In this document: in pieces, positions 1 to 10,750 of the stretch
Layout of the letters: each line of letters opens with the position of its first letter
Numbering within the stretch: the first letter of the stretch is position 1
NCBI GenBank assembly: GCA_947471745.1
Contig: CANJKZ010000820.1
Span: forward strand, 3,811,001 to 3,875,000
Direction of reading: 5' to 3'
Length of the DNA: 64,000 nt
Source of the DNA: Closterium sp. Naga37s-1
Taxonomy: Eukaryota > Streptophyta > Zygnematophyceae > Desmidiales > Closteriaceae
The notes under the pieces: model-generated
Databases searched by the model: none
Told to the model about the DNA's origin: nothing
The model's input: the letters and a program-made list of their open reading frames with translations, nothing else
Made by a program: the position numbers and the translations under genes

Positions 1-1064
1 CACCTGGCATATGACATGCGTTTTGGAGAAGGCTTTGGATACAACAGACCTGCCGTGCGGCGAAATTGGGAGGGGGGCGCAGGGGGGAGGGGGCAGAGAG
101 GAGGGGGCATGTGGGAGGGGCGCGCGGAAGGGGCATATGGGAGGGGCGCGCGGAAGGGGCATATGGGAGGGGCGCGCGGAAGGGGCATATGGGAGGGGCG
201 CGCGGGGAAGGGACGGCAAATTATACAAGGTAGTTGCAGGAGTGGGGAAGGAACAAGAGCATGCGCAGGACAACGCACGGCGGCGGCCGTCCTATGGTGA
301 AAGCCAAGACCCTAAACGCGTTTGAGTGGATGCAGGATGATTCTGAAAGCCAAGACCCAGACCCGATGGGTGGATGAGGGAGAGAAACGAACAAGCGAGA
401 TGCAGACGCAGGTGGGGAAGCGAGAGGAGGAAGGAGAGAGGGGGAGAGGGGAGGAGGGGAAGGGGTTGGGGCGGGGTGGGTGGTGGAGGGGGAAGGGGAG
501 GGGGAGGGCGAGCGGGGGCGTACAGCGCGAGGGCGTTGCGGGTGGTGAAGAGCACTTTGAGGCGCGGCCGCTGCTGCATGCACTTGCGAACCAGCGGTAT
601 CGCGATCGCGCTCTCGCCTGTGGGGGGGAACGCGGGTGGTAGTGCACGGCCGGGGGGAATGGCGGGCCGGGCACGAGGGGGTGAGAGAAGGGAGTGAGAG
701 GGGCAGGAAAGCACTGAGAAAGGGCGAGGAGGACAAGGGAGCCCGAGAAGGGGAGTGAGAAGGTGCCGCGTCGTAGCTCTAAAGTTCAGGTTCATTGTGA
801 CCACGAGAAAGCTTGGAGCCCACAAGGCGCGGTCTAGGAGCGGTCTAGGAGCCTACCCACGGAAACAGCATGGAACCACAACAGAGGACCGTCCGGTCGC
901 TTCGCCGAAGGTACGCCCAGTTGTTCCCGCCATCTGCTCCCCGCGCCGTCCAATCCCAGCAACGCGCGCTGCCAGAGGCCCATCGCCACCAATGGCGACG
1001 CGACGCTCGTGGCTGCTCTGTACGCGCCTTGAATCGCGGCGCCGACTGCGGCGTCCGCCGCCAT
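1..1064 (-). CDS. KDTA: Kdo transferase (KDTA/WaaA family), exons 1-3, partial
   Basis: Transfers 3-deoxy-D-manno-octulosonate in bacterial lipid A synthesis; plants keep a mitochondrial homologue. I read three exons on the minus strand: 1064-857, 617-524 and 49 to the window edge. GT donors lie at 856-855 and 523-522, AG acceptors just before 617 and 49, and the frame is kept across both junctions (phases 1 and 2). Exon 1 starts MAADAAVGAAIQGAYRAA and ends with the family-typical LLWFHAVSVG; exon 2 continues ESAIAIPLVRKCMQQRP to LFTTRNALA; exon 3 gives SVVSKAFSKTHVICQV. These align in order with recalled plant KDTA (IWFHAVSLGEG, IPVIRHC, then the segment before the APLDTP motif). The rest of the glycosyltransferase lies beyond position 1. 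Intron 2 is purine-rich on the plus strand. The start was chosen because it gives the expected N-terminal length; a longer frame upstream shows no family match. Confidence 0.85.
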
Positions 1065-1875
1065 TGCGGGAGTCGACGCGTGCAGGTGGCGCGACGAGGC
1101 GGGGTGAATGGAGGAGCTGTGATCGCGCGGTGGAGACGAATGCGAGGGCGAGAAGGGTGGCGGCTAAGGGAATCAGGGTAGTCCCGAATCCCGATATTGG
1201 CGGTTGACGTGGCGGGAACCAAGGTGACTGTCCGATCATGCGAGGAGGAAGAATCAAGGCTTCTGGTTTGAACAGCGTGTGCACTAAGAGGGGTATTTCC
1301 TTACCGCTGGCTGGGTGTACCCTCTTACGGTATTATGAGATTATGTTATGACATCAAGAAGCTAAATACGTGATACCTGTAATTTATTGAGTGACTTGCA
1401 GCAGCATCACTTCTCTCATAGAGACTTGCCTGTACATTGAACAGTGGGGTTAAATGTCAATTGAACTTCTACGCAAAAAGAGCATCAAATAGTGTACCGG
1501 GAAGTCATGTTATCTTCCTGTGGCCGTAGTTGGCGATTTTGCGGTTCCATCTGAGTTCTGCGGCTCCTGCATACGGTGATCGCAATTCTTGTGGCAGTGC
1601 TCTAACACGCCTCCACTGTGCGTTACAACCCAGCGCTGCTTCTCTGTACATGGCTAGTAAGCACTGCTCTGGCATGCAATGCCAACCACCACTGCTCAAC
1701 GCACTCCCTGCACCTGCACCCACCCACCCACCCCTGTACAAGTTGATCCTGTGGTACCTGCAGTGAAAAGGAGGGATCGGAGACACAAGGATGCTGCAAC
1801 GCCCTATTGTTGGCTCTTAACTCACGCATGCCAGTAGCGACAAGCACTCACGGGCTCAAAGGCAGTCACAGCCCT
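1065..1875. other. Intergenic region, no gene recognised
   Basis: Between the KDTA start and the repeats beginning near 1876 I see no ORF with family resemblance. The first 200 bases are GC-rich, as expected for the KDTA 5' UTR or promoter on the minus strand. From 1290 to 1520 the composition is more AT-rich. No clear TATA box or tRNA gene was found. Confidence 0.4.
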
Positions 1876-2059
1876 CTATGCCATACTGACAAACCTTACC
1901 CCTCTCTCACCCCCCACCCCCTCCTCAACCCGCACCTCTCTCGTCCCACCCTCGAGCCAGAATCTGCCATCCCACCAAGCCGTGTCACACCTGACTCGCC
2001 ACAGCCCCCCTACGCCTCCCATGCCCCCTAAACCTTCCCCCCCATATGCTTGTCCAATC

Positions 2060-2670
2060 CGAACGACGTCAAGAGGCCTCACTGCATGCATCTCAGCAGC
2101 AGCGGTGTCCCGGCATGAGGGATTCCTCCCAACCCCCCTGCGCCTCCCATTCCATCTCACCCCCAACCCCCCTGCGCCTCCCATGCCATCTTCCGCCAAC
2201 GCCCCTGCACCTCCCATGCCATCTCCCCCCAAACCCCCTGCACCTCCCATGCCATCTCCCCCCAAACCCCCTGCACCTCCCATGCCATCTCCCCCCAACC
2301 CCCCTGCGCCTCCCATGCCATCTCCCCCACAACCCCCCCAGGTGAAAGACCTCAAGAGGCGTCACTGTGTGCGTCTCAGCAGCAGTGGGCGTCATGGCGC
2401 GAGAGACTCACCGCACCCGCACTCCGCCTGCTCCTCCCATCCCATGCCATCCGCACCACCCCGCCCTCTCCCCCCCTTCCTGCCCAACCCCCAGGCGAAT
2501 AACCTAAAGAGGCTTCGCTGCATGCACCTGAGCAGCGGCGGCACTGGCGTCATGAAGAAATCGCCGCACCCCTCTCACCTCCTTACATGTCACCTACAAA
2601 CTCCCCCCTCCCCCTCTACATCCCCCCCCATCAACACCCTTGCCACAGGCGACTGACCTCAAGAGGCATC
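2060..2670 (-). pseudogene. Decayed tandem copies of the ISCA1 last-exon tail
   Basis: Three diverged segments lie around 2060-2135, 2335-2430 and 2490-2580. On the minus strand each resembles the end of ISCA1 exon 3 plus its 3' flank (2640-2745). The copy near 2430-2395 still reads ECGCGESLAP then stop, against [10 protein letters not shown] in the gene; the next reads GCGDFFMTP; the farthest GWEESLMP. Each continues into the same conserved downstream stretch (CTCTTGAGGT-like). The spacers contain the 33-bp minisatellite and other C-rich DNA. They may be remnants of local tandem duplication of the terminal exon or, less likely, alternative last exons. Confidence 0.6.
2143..2340. repeat. 33-bp minisatellite, about six copies
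   Basis: A C-rich 33-bp unit containing CCTCCCATGCCATCTCCCCC is repeated about six times. Because 33 is a multiple of three, it translates on the plus strand as an 11-residue proline repeat (PPAPPMPSPPK). I regard this as a non-coding minisatellite downstream of ISCA1, not as a gene. Confidence 0.8.
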
Positions 2671-2703
2671 ACTGCGAGCGCCTGAGAGGCGGCGGTGGTG
2701 GTG

Positions 2704-3840
2704 TCACGTCATGAAGGACTCGCCGCAGCCGCACTCCCCCTTGGAATTGGGATTCACGAACACAAACTCCGACCTGCGCCCCCCCACCGCCCACCCCGAA
2801 CATGCCATTCGCACAATGATCGGTGGAAGGTGAGGAATAGGATCAGGGCAATGAGTCATTTCGGAAATGACAGCAGCAGGTGGGAAGGTAAGGGGGAGCA
2901 TGGGGCAGCAGGGCATGAATGTGATGAACGATAATGAAGGAAGAGAGAGAGGTAGGGGAGGATGGAGGGGAGAATACAAACGTGACACAAGAGAGTGAGG
3001 TCGCGAAAGAGGGAGGCTGGATGCGCAAACGAGAGGGAGGGTAGGAGGAAGAGAGGGAGAACATGGAGAAAAACAGGTTATGAGCGGGGGAGGGTGGGAA
3101 GAGAAAGAGATGGGGGTGGGAAAGGAGGGGGGGGGGGGGGGGGGGGAGTGGGGTGGAGACAGGTGCGCGCAGCGGCATGGGGCGGGACGGTGTTGGGACG
3201 CACTTGAGGCGGTCCTGTACGAAGTCGACGGTGGTGCCGATGACGGCCATGAGCGCCTTGGGCTCCACCACCACTCGCACGCCCTTCTCCTCCACCACCT
3301 CGTTGAACCTCCCCGGCTCGTCTGCTCACCGCCGCGCACACGGGCAATGGGCGACGGACGACAGCAGAGTGACCCCATGGGAGTGGAGAATGTGAGATTG
3401 AGCGACGACATCTGAAGCGGCATATTGAGCATTGATCAGACATCTGGAATGTGTGATTATGAGCTTACTATATCCGCCATGAGAGGCACACAAGGAAAGA
3501 CGCATGTAGAGAGGGATACGAGCGTCTTAATTGCTCTACTACCTCTACAAACACAACACCGCGACATCTGCTGTGATTCCAAACGCGCTCTCCTCGATAC
3601 CCAGTGGCTAAAGCACGCCCGTAAGACTGCGAGCGCGCGGCGCGTACCGGCGTAGGTGAGCGTGTAGCTCATGCCGCTGCAGCCGCGCGACTTGACGCCC
3701 AGCTTGAGGTACTCCTTGTTGCGCCTCGTCAGCAGCTCGCGAATCCGATCGGCCGCCGCGTCCGTGAGCTGAATCACCTGCCGCCGCGGTGCGCGCGGCC
3801 TGATCGCTGCCTTGGCGGCGGCAGCGAGCGCCGCGGTCAT
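2704..3840 (-). CDS. ISCA1: Mitochondrial A-type iron-sulfur carrier ISCA1, three exons, complete
   Basis: A-type scaffold/carrier of the mitochondrial ISC pathway that passes [4Fe-4S] clusters to target enzymes. Exons on the minus strand are 3840-3648, 3321-3204 and 2773-2704, together 381 nt (126 residues plus stop). All junctions are GT-AG and frame is kept throughout. All three family cysteines are present: [13 protein letters not shown] in exon 1, then CGCGES in exon 3. Exon 2 carries [20 protein letters not shown] and exon 3 [17 protein letters not shown], both matching plant ISCA1 closely. The alanine-rich N terminus ([18 protein letters not shown]) fits a short mitochondrial presequence. 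Intron 2 contains a long G run at about 3128-3146. It is adjacent to KDTA, on the same strand, and looks intact. Confidence 0.92.
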
Positions 3841-3919
3841 GACACGAGGACGACTGCGCTGTGGTGGACGGACCTGGTTGTGTGACTGACACGGAAAAGC
3901 GTGCCAGTGAACGGGTAGC

Positions 3920-5053
3920 AGCTTCTTTCTAAGGGCGTCGGTTGTAGTAGAAAGGCCTCGCAGCCGACAACATGAGCCTTGAGATATGATGTCGGTGGTT
4001 TTGAAATCAAATTAGGAGGCACTCGAGCACCTGGTGTTCAGTTGGTCAGGACTCAGGGCCCAGCAGTCAGAAGCGGCTGGAGTATCGAGGCTGAAACTAT
4101 CGAGGCTGGAAACTATCGAGGCTGCAGATGGTGCAGGATTCATGAACCATCATTCCTCAACTCAAGACCAAACAGACAGTCAGGGCGCGTCTCCCTCTTG
4201 ATCGACCATGAGCAGGTTCCTTTTTCGGCTTGGTTGTAAATGTAAAACGCGGAGTTTTGGTGTGGTAGAGGATCGAATCCTCGATTTTGCACGATCCATC
4301 GAGGGAGGGGGGACGCGCCCTGATGTTCAACATGGAGGTTCCAATTGAAGCGAAAGAACGAGGTTTTCGCTACCGAGATCAAGAATACAACTTTGAGGGA
4401 GTACATTTGCAGCAGCGTTTGTAGTTTTCCAAATAGGCGGAAAATGTTTCTGACATTCAGGTCACTTCCTTTTTGGGTTGCGTAGTAGCTTCTTTCTAAG
4501 GGCGTCGGTTGTAGTAGAAAGGCCTCACAGCCGACAACATGAGCCTTGAGATATGATGTCGGTGGTTTCGAAATCAAATTAGGAGGCACTCGAGCACCTG
4601 GTGTTCAGTTGGTCAGGACTCAGGGCCCAGCAGTCAGAGGCGGCTGGAGTATCGAGGCTGAAACTATCGAGGCTGGAAACTATCGACGCTGCAGATGGTG
4701 CAGGATTCATGAACCATCATTCCTCAACTCAAGACCAAACAGACAGTCAGGGCGCGTCTCCCTCTTGATCGACCCTGAGCAGGTTCCTTTTTCGGCTTGG
4801 TTGTAAATGTAAAACGTGGAGTTTTGGTGTGGTAGAGGATCGAATCCTCGATTTTGCACGATCCATCGAGGGAAGGGGGACGCGCCCTGATGTTCAACAT
4901 GGAGGTTCCAATTGAAGCGAAAGAACGAGGTTTTCGCTACCGAGATCAAGAATACAACTTTGGGGGAGTACATTTGCAGCAGCGTTTGTAGTTTTCCAAA
5001 TAGGCGGAAAATGTTTCTGACATTCAGGTCACTTCCTTTTTGGGTTGCGTAGC
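3920..5053. repeat. 567-bp tandem direct duplication
   Basis: Copy 1 is 3920-4486 and copy 2 is 4487-5053, nearly identical, both beginning AGCTTCTTTCTAAGGGCGTC. The duplication starts about 80 bases upstream of the ISCA1 start codon and so includes likely ISCA1 promoter-proximal DNA. Reading frames of 86-149 residues occur in both copies on both strands, but none resembles a known family. The very few differences suggest a recent event. Confidence 0.9.
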
Positions 5054-5063
5054 AACCCTTTAT

Positions 5064-5220
5064 ATTTGGTTTCACATTTTGGGGATATCATCTCGAGAGT
5101 GATTTTGAAGTACTCTTTGGAGCACTCGTTTGAACGTTTTAAGTCTGTGTTCAAACGAACGCCTCAAGGAGTGAATGAGCATCACTCTTGAATGCGATAT
5201 CCCTGAATGTGAAGCCAAAT
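5064..5220. mobile_element. Foldback/MITE-like hairpin element, about 157 bp
   Basis: Imperfect terminal inverted repeats run inward from ATTTGGTTTCACATTTTGGG (5064 on) and pair with 5181-5220 (ending GTGAAGCCAAAT). A second inner pair (CGTTTGAAC / GTTCAAACG) makes nearly the whole segment self-complementary. No coding capacity. Target-site duplication is unclear, so the superfamily is not assigned. It directly abuts the end of the 567-bp duplication. Confidence 0.6.
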
Positions 5221-5331
5221 ACGTACGTACGTATCATGTTGAAACCATGAATTTGCTCGACCATCCCACCTCATTGATAAATACGGCGGATGGTACGGCC
5301 GAACATAAGATTCAGGCATCAACATGAACGA

Positions 5332-5748
5332 ATGAACAACAAGGTATGAGGTGGTATGGATGCTTCAAAATGGGCGTTAAAATGCATCATATAGCAACAG
5401 AGGCTGATGGGGTCGTTGAAACAGCGAAAACACGCTGCCCAAAGACGATTAACAACCTCTAATTGCATACATGACACGTAGTAACATCACACTTTGAAAC
5501 ACACTTACCACGAACACGAATGCACACGCATATAACAAATTGTACAAATGAACAACAAGGTATGAGGTCGTATGGATGCTTCAAAATGGGGGTTAAAATG
5601 CATCATATAGCAACAGAGGCTGATGGGGTCGTTGAAACAGCGAAAACACGCTGCCCCAAAGGTGATTAACAACCTCTAATTGCATACATGACACGTAGTA
5701 ACACCACACTTTGAAACACACATACCATGAACACGAATGCACACGCGC
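5332..5748. repeat. 216-bp tandem direct duplication
   Basis: A segment starting ATGAACAACAAGGTATGAGG near 5332 recurs 216 bases later (5548) with about ten differences. The two copies make up 5332-5547 and 5548-5748. No coding function recognised. It lies just 3' of the unidentified spliced gene on the minus strand and may include its 3' flank. Confidence 0.85.
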
Positions 5749-5939
5749 GTAAAAATCGCCAACACCACATACACGCATGCACACAGACACGTACAAGCAA
5801 ATAAACAAAGCTACATAAATAACCAGCTAATATATCGCACACACAGATAACAAAAAGTCAAGTTTTTTCATGTATAACCCATTTTCTCCATATCTCCCCA
5901 TGTTCCCTCCATTCCCCGCTTGCTTCCTCCCTTTAAAAT

Positions 5940-8900
5940 TTATTGCAAACGGAAGTGGGGACGATAGAGCTCCGCTCGCATATCCTACACAAAATAATAA
6001 AGAAACAAACACAACAAACAAGAAATATAGTGCAAAAGTTCGTTTACAAGTGCAACAAGTTAATAACTTCATAAACACGTTCAAGAAACTCATGAATCCT
6101 ACCATAAAGCCATACAATCAAATTAGAATACGAGCATTTCATTGTATCTTACCTTGCCACCACGACGCTGAGCGAGTTTCACGGGTGTCGCTGGAACGCT
6201 AGGAGGAGCATTCGGTGCCTCACGTTTCTTGTTGTCATTGGGATCCGCATTATGCTCCTCCTAATGCAAGAAAAAGGTACAAACATATTGGTAATGTGCA
6301 CAAAATGTGACTATACAAATACTAGTATTTCAGCACTAAAACGACATATTATATCATGTCATGGCTCATACAAGACTCAATATGAAAATACCTTGATGAA
6401 GGCTGTGATGGTCCTTTCGAAGACATTTCCAGCAGCCTTCTTGACCAACTGATGTTGGATGAAGATAACACGTAAAAGTGTTGAACACGAGCGATGCACA
6501 TTAAGAAATTTGACATTTTAGACATACGATGGACATAACATCACCTAACCACATTAGTATGACCATTTGTGTTACGTAAAACTAGCAAATATGACATTTT
6601 CGTTGACTTAACATACCTTGATACGTCGACGCTTGTGAAGGAGTTTCGATAGTATCTCCTTCTTCCCGTCCGACCCAGCTGCGGTCCAGCTGCGCAATGT
6701 TGAAGTTGTCCAGTTCGACATTGAGAGCAACCATGCTCACTGCAGCGTGCACACCTGTACGACGGGATTTTCCGACTTTGATAGGGAAGAAGAAAAAGAA
6801 GAGAAAAACGAAATACATAGAACCATAACATTGGCATGTGCACAGCGTGGTGTACAATCGTCCTTTGGCACACAACAAAATCTTAAGATGATGAATAAAA
6901 GAACCAACCTAAAAAAATGAGGTGGCATGGCATAAAAGATAGTCAACGGTGATACAATATCATAAAACGGAGCATCAAACGACAGTTGTCACAGCAGAGA
7001 GAGAAAAAGAAAGGGAACACGAGCACCTGTGGTCGTGTCGAAAACCAATGCAATCTTGTCATGCTGGGTCGGGTCCTGCATCACGTGCTTTATGACACAA
7101 ACTTACCCGTCGTGTGTGCAATCATATCCAACAGGAAAACCGCAAGCAAGTGTGTCCTCTCCGGGCGGCTTGTAGGAGCAGCACCACTCTGTGGTAATAA
7201 CGGTATCGCGTATTACCACAGCAAGTGTGCATGTGATCTCTTGACCAAAAGAGATCACGTTGTCTTCCACTGGCCCCAAACTGGAGGAGTGAAAAAACGC
7301 AATAAAGATAGATTTGAAAGTAGACGTCGTGATCGTACAAAGCATAGGTTGCAGATTTATAACATATTCATATGTAGTTGTCCATACAAACAGGATTACA
7401 ATTAACCACTAGCAAGCTCACGAGTTGACGATTCCGACGTCGCGGGAGTTTGGAAGAACAGGGATCGGGATGTTTGTGGTTCGAGCAACAACAGCAGCAT
7501 CCGTGATCTTGATGATTCTCGACCTCTTAGGAAATAAAAGAGACATGCAAAATGGGAAGACATTTAGGGGGTTATGTGAGAATCATAAGCATAGTGAGGA
7601 GCCATAGCTAGGGTTTAGCTAGCTAGGCAAGAGAGAAATGAACAAAAGGAGCGGTTTCACTAGCAGCAGTTGGGATACATATAGCAAACCCTAACAGGGT
7701 CGTACTCGCTATAGAGCACCCCACTACAGGCTAGATAATAACATTCTGACACACCCCCATAGCCAAAGTGGGGTGTAATCAGCAGAGCACGTAGTCATAG
7801 AGCAGGTTCACAAATGCAAGCAAAGCTAGAGGCTATCACAGAGGGCAAGTGAGGAGGAGGAGGAACTGTGGAAGGAGAGAAGATGGGAGGCAACGACTGA
7901 AGCTGCAGAGGCACGGGCACAGGAGCGGCTGACTCAGTGGCTACCGAAGCAAGGGCGACGGACTACTGGAGTGACTGGCTCCGCGGCTAAGACGAGCGGC
8001 AGGAGCAACGGACCCACTGGCGACTGGTGCAACAGGCTCACTGGCTACCGAAGCAAGGGCGACGGACTACAGGCGTTGCAGGCGACACAACAGCTACCTC
8101 CACACAACCTCCTCCAACTGACCCACACCCTTGACACTCACCCCCTGCTGAACCCCTAACTCCACTCCCACGTCACCCCCCTAGCACCACTCCTTCGGCT
8201 CCCACACACCCACCCCCCTGAGCGGCAGCTGTAGCAGCGGGAGACGGAGGAGGAGGAGAAGTAGTGGAACGGCGCACAGAAACTGCACCCCCATACCCAC
8301 CACCCCCAAACCCTAATTCAGGAGAACGGGCAGCAGCAGGGGTGGGGCACCGTCAGAAGCACGGGGGACAGCGAGCAGCTCAGGGGCAGGGAGGAACGGG
8401 CCGCCCACGGGCCTGGCACAGCCCGACGAACCGCGCGCAGGCGGCCCGAGCCGCGCGCGGGCCTGGCGCAGCCCGTACGGGCCGCGCGCGGGCCGGGCGC
8501 AGCCCGTACGGGGCCGCGCGCGGGCCGGGCGCAACCCGTACGGGCCGCGCTGGCCGGGACGGGCGACGGGGGACGACGGGCTGGTCCCCGTCGCCCGTCG
8601 AAGCGCCCCCCGGGGGCGACGCGCGGACCGACGAGGTAGAAGGCCGCCGCGCGCCCCGGGGCGCACGGCGGGCAGAGAACCGCCGCACGCCTCGGGGCGC
8701 ACGGCGGGCAGAAAACCGCCGCGCGCCTCGGGGCGCACGGCGGGCAGAAAACCGCCGCACGCTCCGAGCGCGCGGCGGCAAGAAAAATCCGTCGCACGCC
8801 ACGGGGCGTGCAACACACAGAGTAGCAGCGGAAGCAGTTAGGTGGGCCCACAGGCCAGGAGCGTAGATGCTCTGATACCATGTGAGAATCATAAGCATAG

Positions 8901-9772
8901 TGAGGAGCCATAGCTAGGGTTTAGTTAGCTAGGCAAGAGAGAAATGAACAAAAGGAGCGGTTTCACTAGCAGCAGTTGGGATACATATAGCAAACCCTAA
9001 CAGGGTCGTACTTGCTATAGAGCACCCCACTACAGGCTAGATAATAACATTCTGACAGGTTACACACATACTTATGAACGCATAAATCTGACCACAATGT
9101 AAACCAAAGTACACATACTCTATTACTCTTATAGAGTACATGATTACCACTTATCATACCTCTTGGTCGTCAAGATCGGGGGAGGGTCGACGTAGACCTC
9201 CGTGATCCATAATACCACTGGAGTCGATGTGAATGGAGTCCTGATTAGCTGCCGTTGCTCTTCCACAAGCATGCGAATCCGGTCCGCCAATGAGCCGAAC
9301 GCTGTCAAGCCGAAGCGTCCGCTCTCATCATGCACCGAACACAAGGAGCGCAGCAGATATCCGGGCTCCATCTTGGAGACCGTCAGCTCCACAATGAAGG
9401 ACGAAACTTGAAAGCAATGAATGTCAAAAGAATTTATAGGAAACGAGTAATCAAGAATGTGAAGGACAAGATACATATACGGGAAGCAATAACTCAATCA
9501 TAAACGTTACTATTAAACCCACGCAATCCAACAAAACATCAGAAGTAAGCTCAAACATGAAATAGCAGAAGCAATTTAATATGTCGTATGATATTACGCG
9601 ACATGCCTATGCACACAAACCTGACGACGCGTCCACGGATCAGATGAGAATAATGCATCGAGTCGTGTAGCATTGAACAGACTCAACAGAATGCTGTCCT
9701 TCTCAGCTGTCATGCGGGCATGCGATGGACGATGCTTCCAAGTCAGCACACCATCCAGCACGCCATAGGCCC
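5940..9772 (-). CDS. Unidentified spliced gene, at least seven exons
   Basis: Several good exons with GT-AG borders read on the minus strand: about 9772-9621 (ends SDPWTRRQ), about 9410-9159 (PGYLLRSLCSVHDESGRFGL through PPPILTTKR), about 7524-7423 (RIIKITDAAVVARTTNIPIP), about 7279-7109 (VISFGQEITCTLAVVIRDT through GYDCTHDG), about 6770-6617, 6448-6392 (LVKKAAGNVFERTITAFIK), 6260-6153 (EEHNADPNDNKKREAPNAPP) and 5984-5940 (DMRAELYRPHFRLQ, stop). The last three join in frame, as do the exons at 9159/7524 and 7423/7279. The phase between 7109 and 6448 is unresolved, so an exon is misread or the gene is damaged. The 5' end abuts the 17-bp minisatellite and no start codon was found. I do not recognise the product. 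The GRFGLTAFGSLADRI stretch weakly resembles an OB fold, which is speculation. Confidence 0.55.
7575..9057 (-). mobile_element. Non-autonomous LTR retrotransposon (copia-derived, TRIM/LARD-like)
   Basis: Two 177-bp direct repeats, 7575-7751 and 8881-9057, begin TGTGAGAATC and end ATTCTGACA. The 5-bp target duplication GGTTA (7570-7574 and 9058-9062) is perfect. On the minus strand the primer-binding site TGGTATCAGAGC (8880-8869) directly abuts the 5' LTR, complementary to the 3' end of initiator-Met tRNA. A polypurine tract with the GGGGGTG ending seen in the copia elements abuts the other LTR near 7752. The 1.1-kb interior is GC-rich (8400-8800) and has no gag or pol. It sits in an intron of the unidentified gene, between the exons ending at 9159 and starting near 7524. 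Mobilisation would need proteins from an autonomous copia relative such as copia C. Confidence 0.9.
8869..8880 (-). promoter_or_regulatory. Primer-binding site (tRNA-iMet) of the 1.48-kb element
   Basis: The minus strand reads TGGTATCAGAGC immediately inside the 5' LTR. It complements the 3' acceptor end of plant initiator methionine tRNA. Confidence 0.85.
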
Positions 9773-9774
9773 AC

Positions 9775-10588
9775 CTGGCTCAAGCATGGGGCTGGCTCAA
9801 GCATGGGGCTGGCTCAAGCATGGGGCTGGCTCAAGCATGGGGCTGGCTCAAGCATGGGGCTGGCTCAAGCATGGGGCTGGCTCAAGCATGGGGCTGGCTC
9901 AAGCATGGGGCTGGCTCAAGCATGGGGCTGGCTCAAGCATGGGGCTGGCTCAAGCATGGGGCTGGCTCTAGCATGGGGCTGGCTCTAGCATGGGGCTGGC
10001 TCAAGCATGGGGCTGGCTCAAGCATGGGGCTGGCTCTAGCATGGGGCTGGCTCTAGCATGGGGCTGGCTCAAGCATGGGGCTGGCTCAAGCATGGGGCTG
10101 GCTCAAGCATGGGGCTGGCTCAAGCATGGGGCTGGCTCACGCATGGGGCTGGCTCAAGCATGGGGCTGGCTCAAGCATGGGGCTGGCTCAAGCATGGGGC
10201 TGGCTCAAGCATGGGGCTGGCTCAAGCATGGGGCTGGCTCAAGCATGGGGCTGGCTCAAGCATGGGGCTGGCTCAAGCATGGGGCTGGCTCAAGCATGGG
10301 GCTGGCTCAAGCATGGGGCTGGCTCTAGCATGGGGCTGGCTCTAGCATGGGGCTGGCTCAAGCATGGGGCTGGCTCAAGCATGGGGCTGGCTCTAGCATG
10401 GGGCTGGCTCTAGCATGGGGCTGGCTCAAGCATGGGGCTGGCTCAAGCATGGGGCTGGCTCTAGCATGGGGCTGGCTCAAGCATGGGGCTGGCTCAAGCA
10501 TGGGGCTGGCTCAAGCATGGGGCTGGCTCAAGCATGGGGCTGGCTCAAGCATGGGGCTGGCTCAAGCATGGGGCTGGCTCAAGCATGG
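9775..10588. repeat. 17-bp minisatellite array 1, about 48 copies
   Basis: Near-perfect tandem copies of GGGGCTGGCTCAAGCAT, with variants carrying CTCTAGC instead of CTCAAGC interspersed in a non-random pattern. As 17 is not a multiple of three and the unit has no stop in any plus frame, all three plus frames stay open and give the same 17-residue repeat MGLAQAWGWLKHGAGSS. These reading frames are a consequence of the array and not genes. The left edge abuts an exon of the unidentified gene and the right edge abuts the endonuclease fragment. Confidence 0.97.
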
Positions 10589-10589
10589 T

Positions 10590-10731
10590 TCAATGTGTCC
10601 AATCATCGACTACCATACGGAGTACGATTATCGATCACGTTTGGCTTGATGTTGCAAATTTTGATGTTGATGTCTTTGTTGGTGAATCATTTTTCAGCGA
10701 CCATTTTCCTGTATATGTACTTATCAAATAA
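10590..10731 (+). pseudogene. EEP (AP-endonuclease-like) C-terminal fragment, inverted
   Basis: Translating from the MVQC codons, the plus strand reads RSTIIDHVWLDVANFDVDVF and on to SDHFPVYVLIK, then stop. The IDHVW and SDHFPVYV motifs are the C-terminal signature of endonuclease/exonuclease/phosphatase domains of LINE and Helentron type. The N-terminal and central parts are at 11596-12134 on the opposite strand and end in the same MVQC codons, so the two halves seem to come from one gene by inversion of about 10590-11596. Confidence 0.7.
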
Positions 10732-10750
10732 CACACATATTTTTTTCATT

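Noticed and set aside
1505..1847. Small ORFs of 74-93 residues on both strands
   Set aside because: No family resemblance, no clear splice context, and mutually overlapping frames.
4240..4300. tRNA-like element in the 567-bp repeat (GGATCGAATCCTC)
   Set aside because: Only a short hairpin resembling a B box; no matching arms or A box in range.
6252..6452. C2H2 zinc-finger protein on the plus strand (CTKC...HIISCH)
   Set aside because: It overlaps introns and exons of the minus-strand spliced gene, and a single finger in a 66-residue frame is likely chance.
9775..10588. CRISPR-like array
   Set aside because: Units are contiguous 17-bp repeats with no spacers, in a eukaryotic genome.
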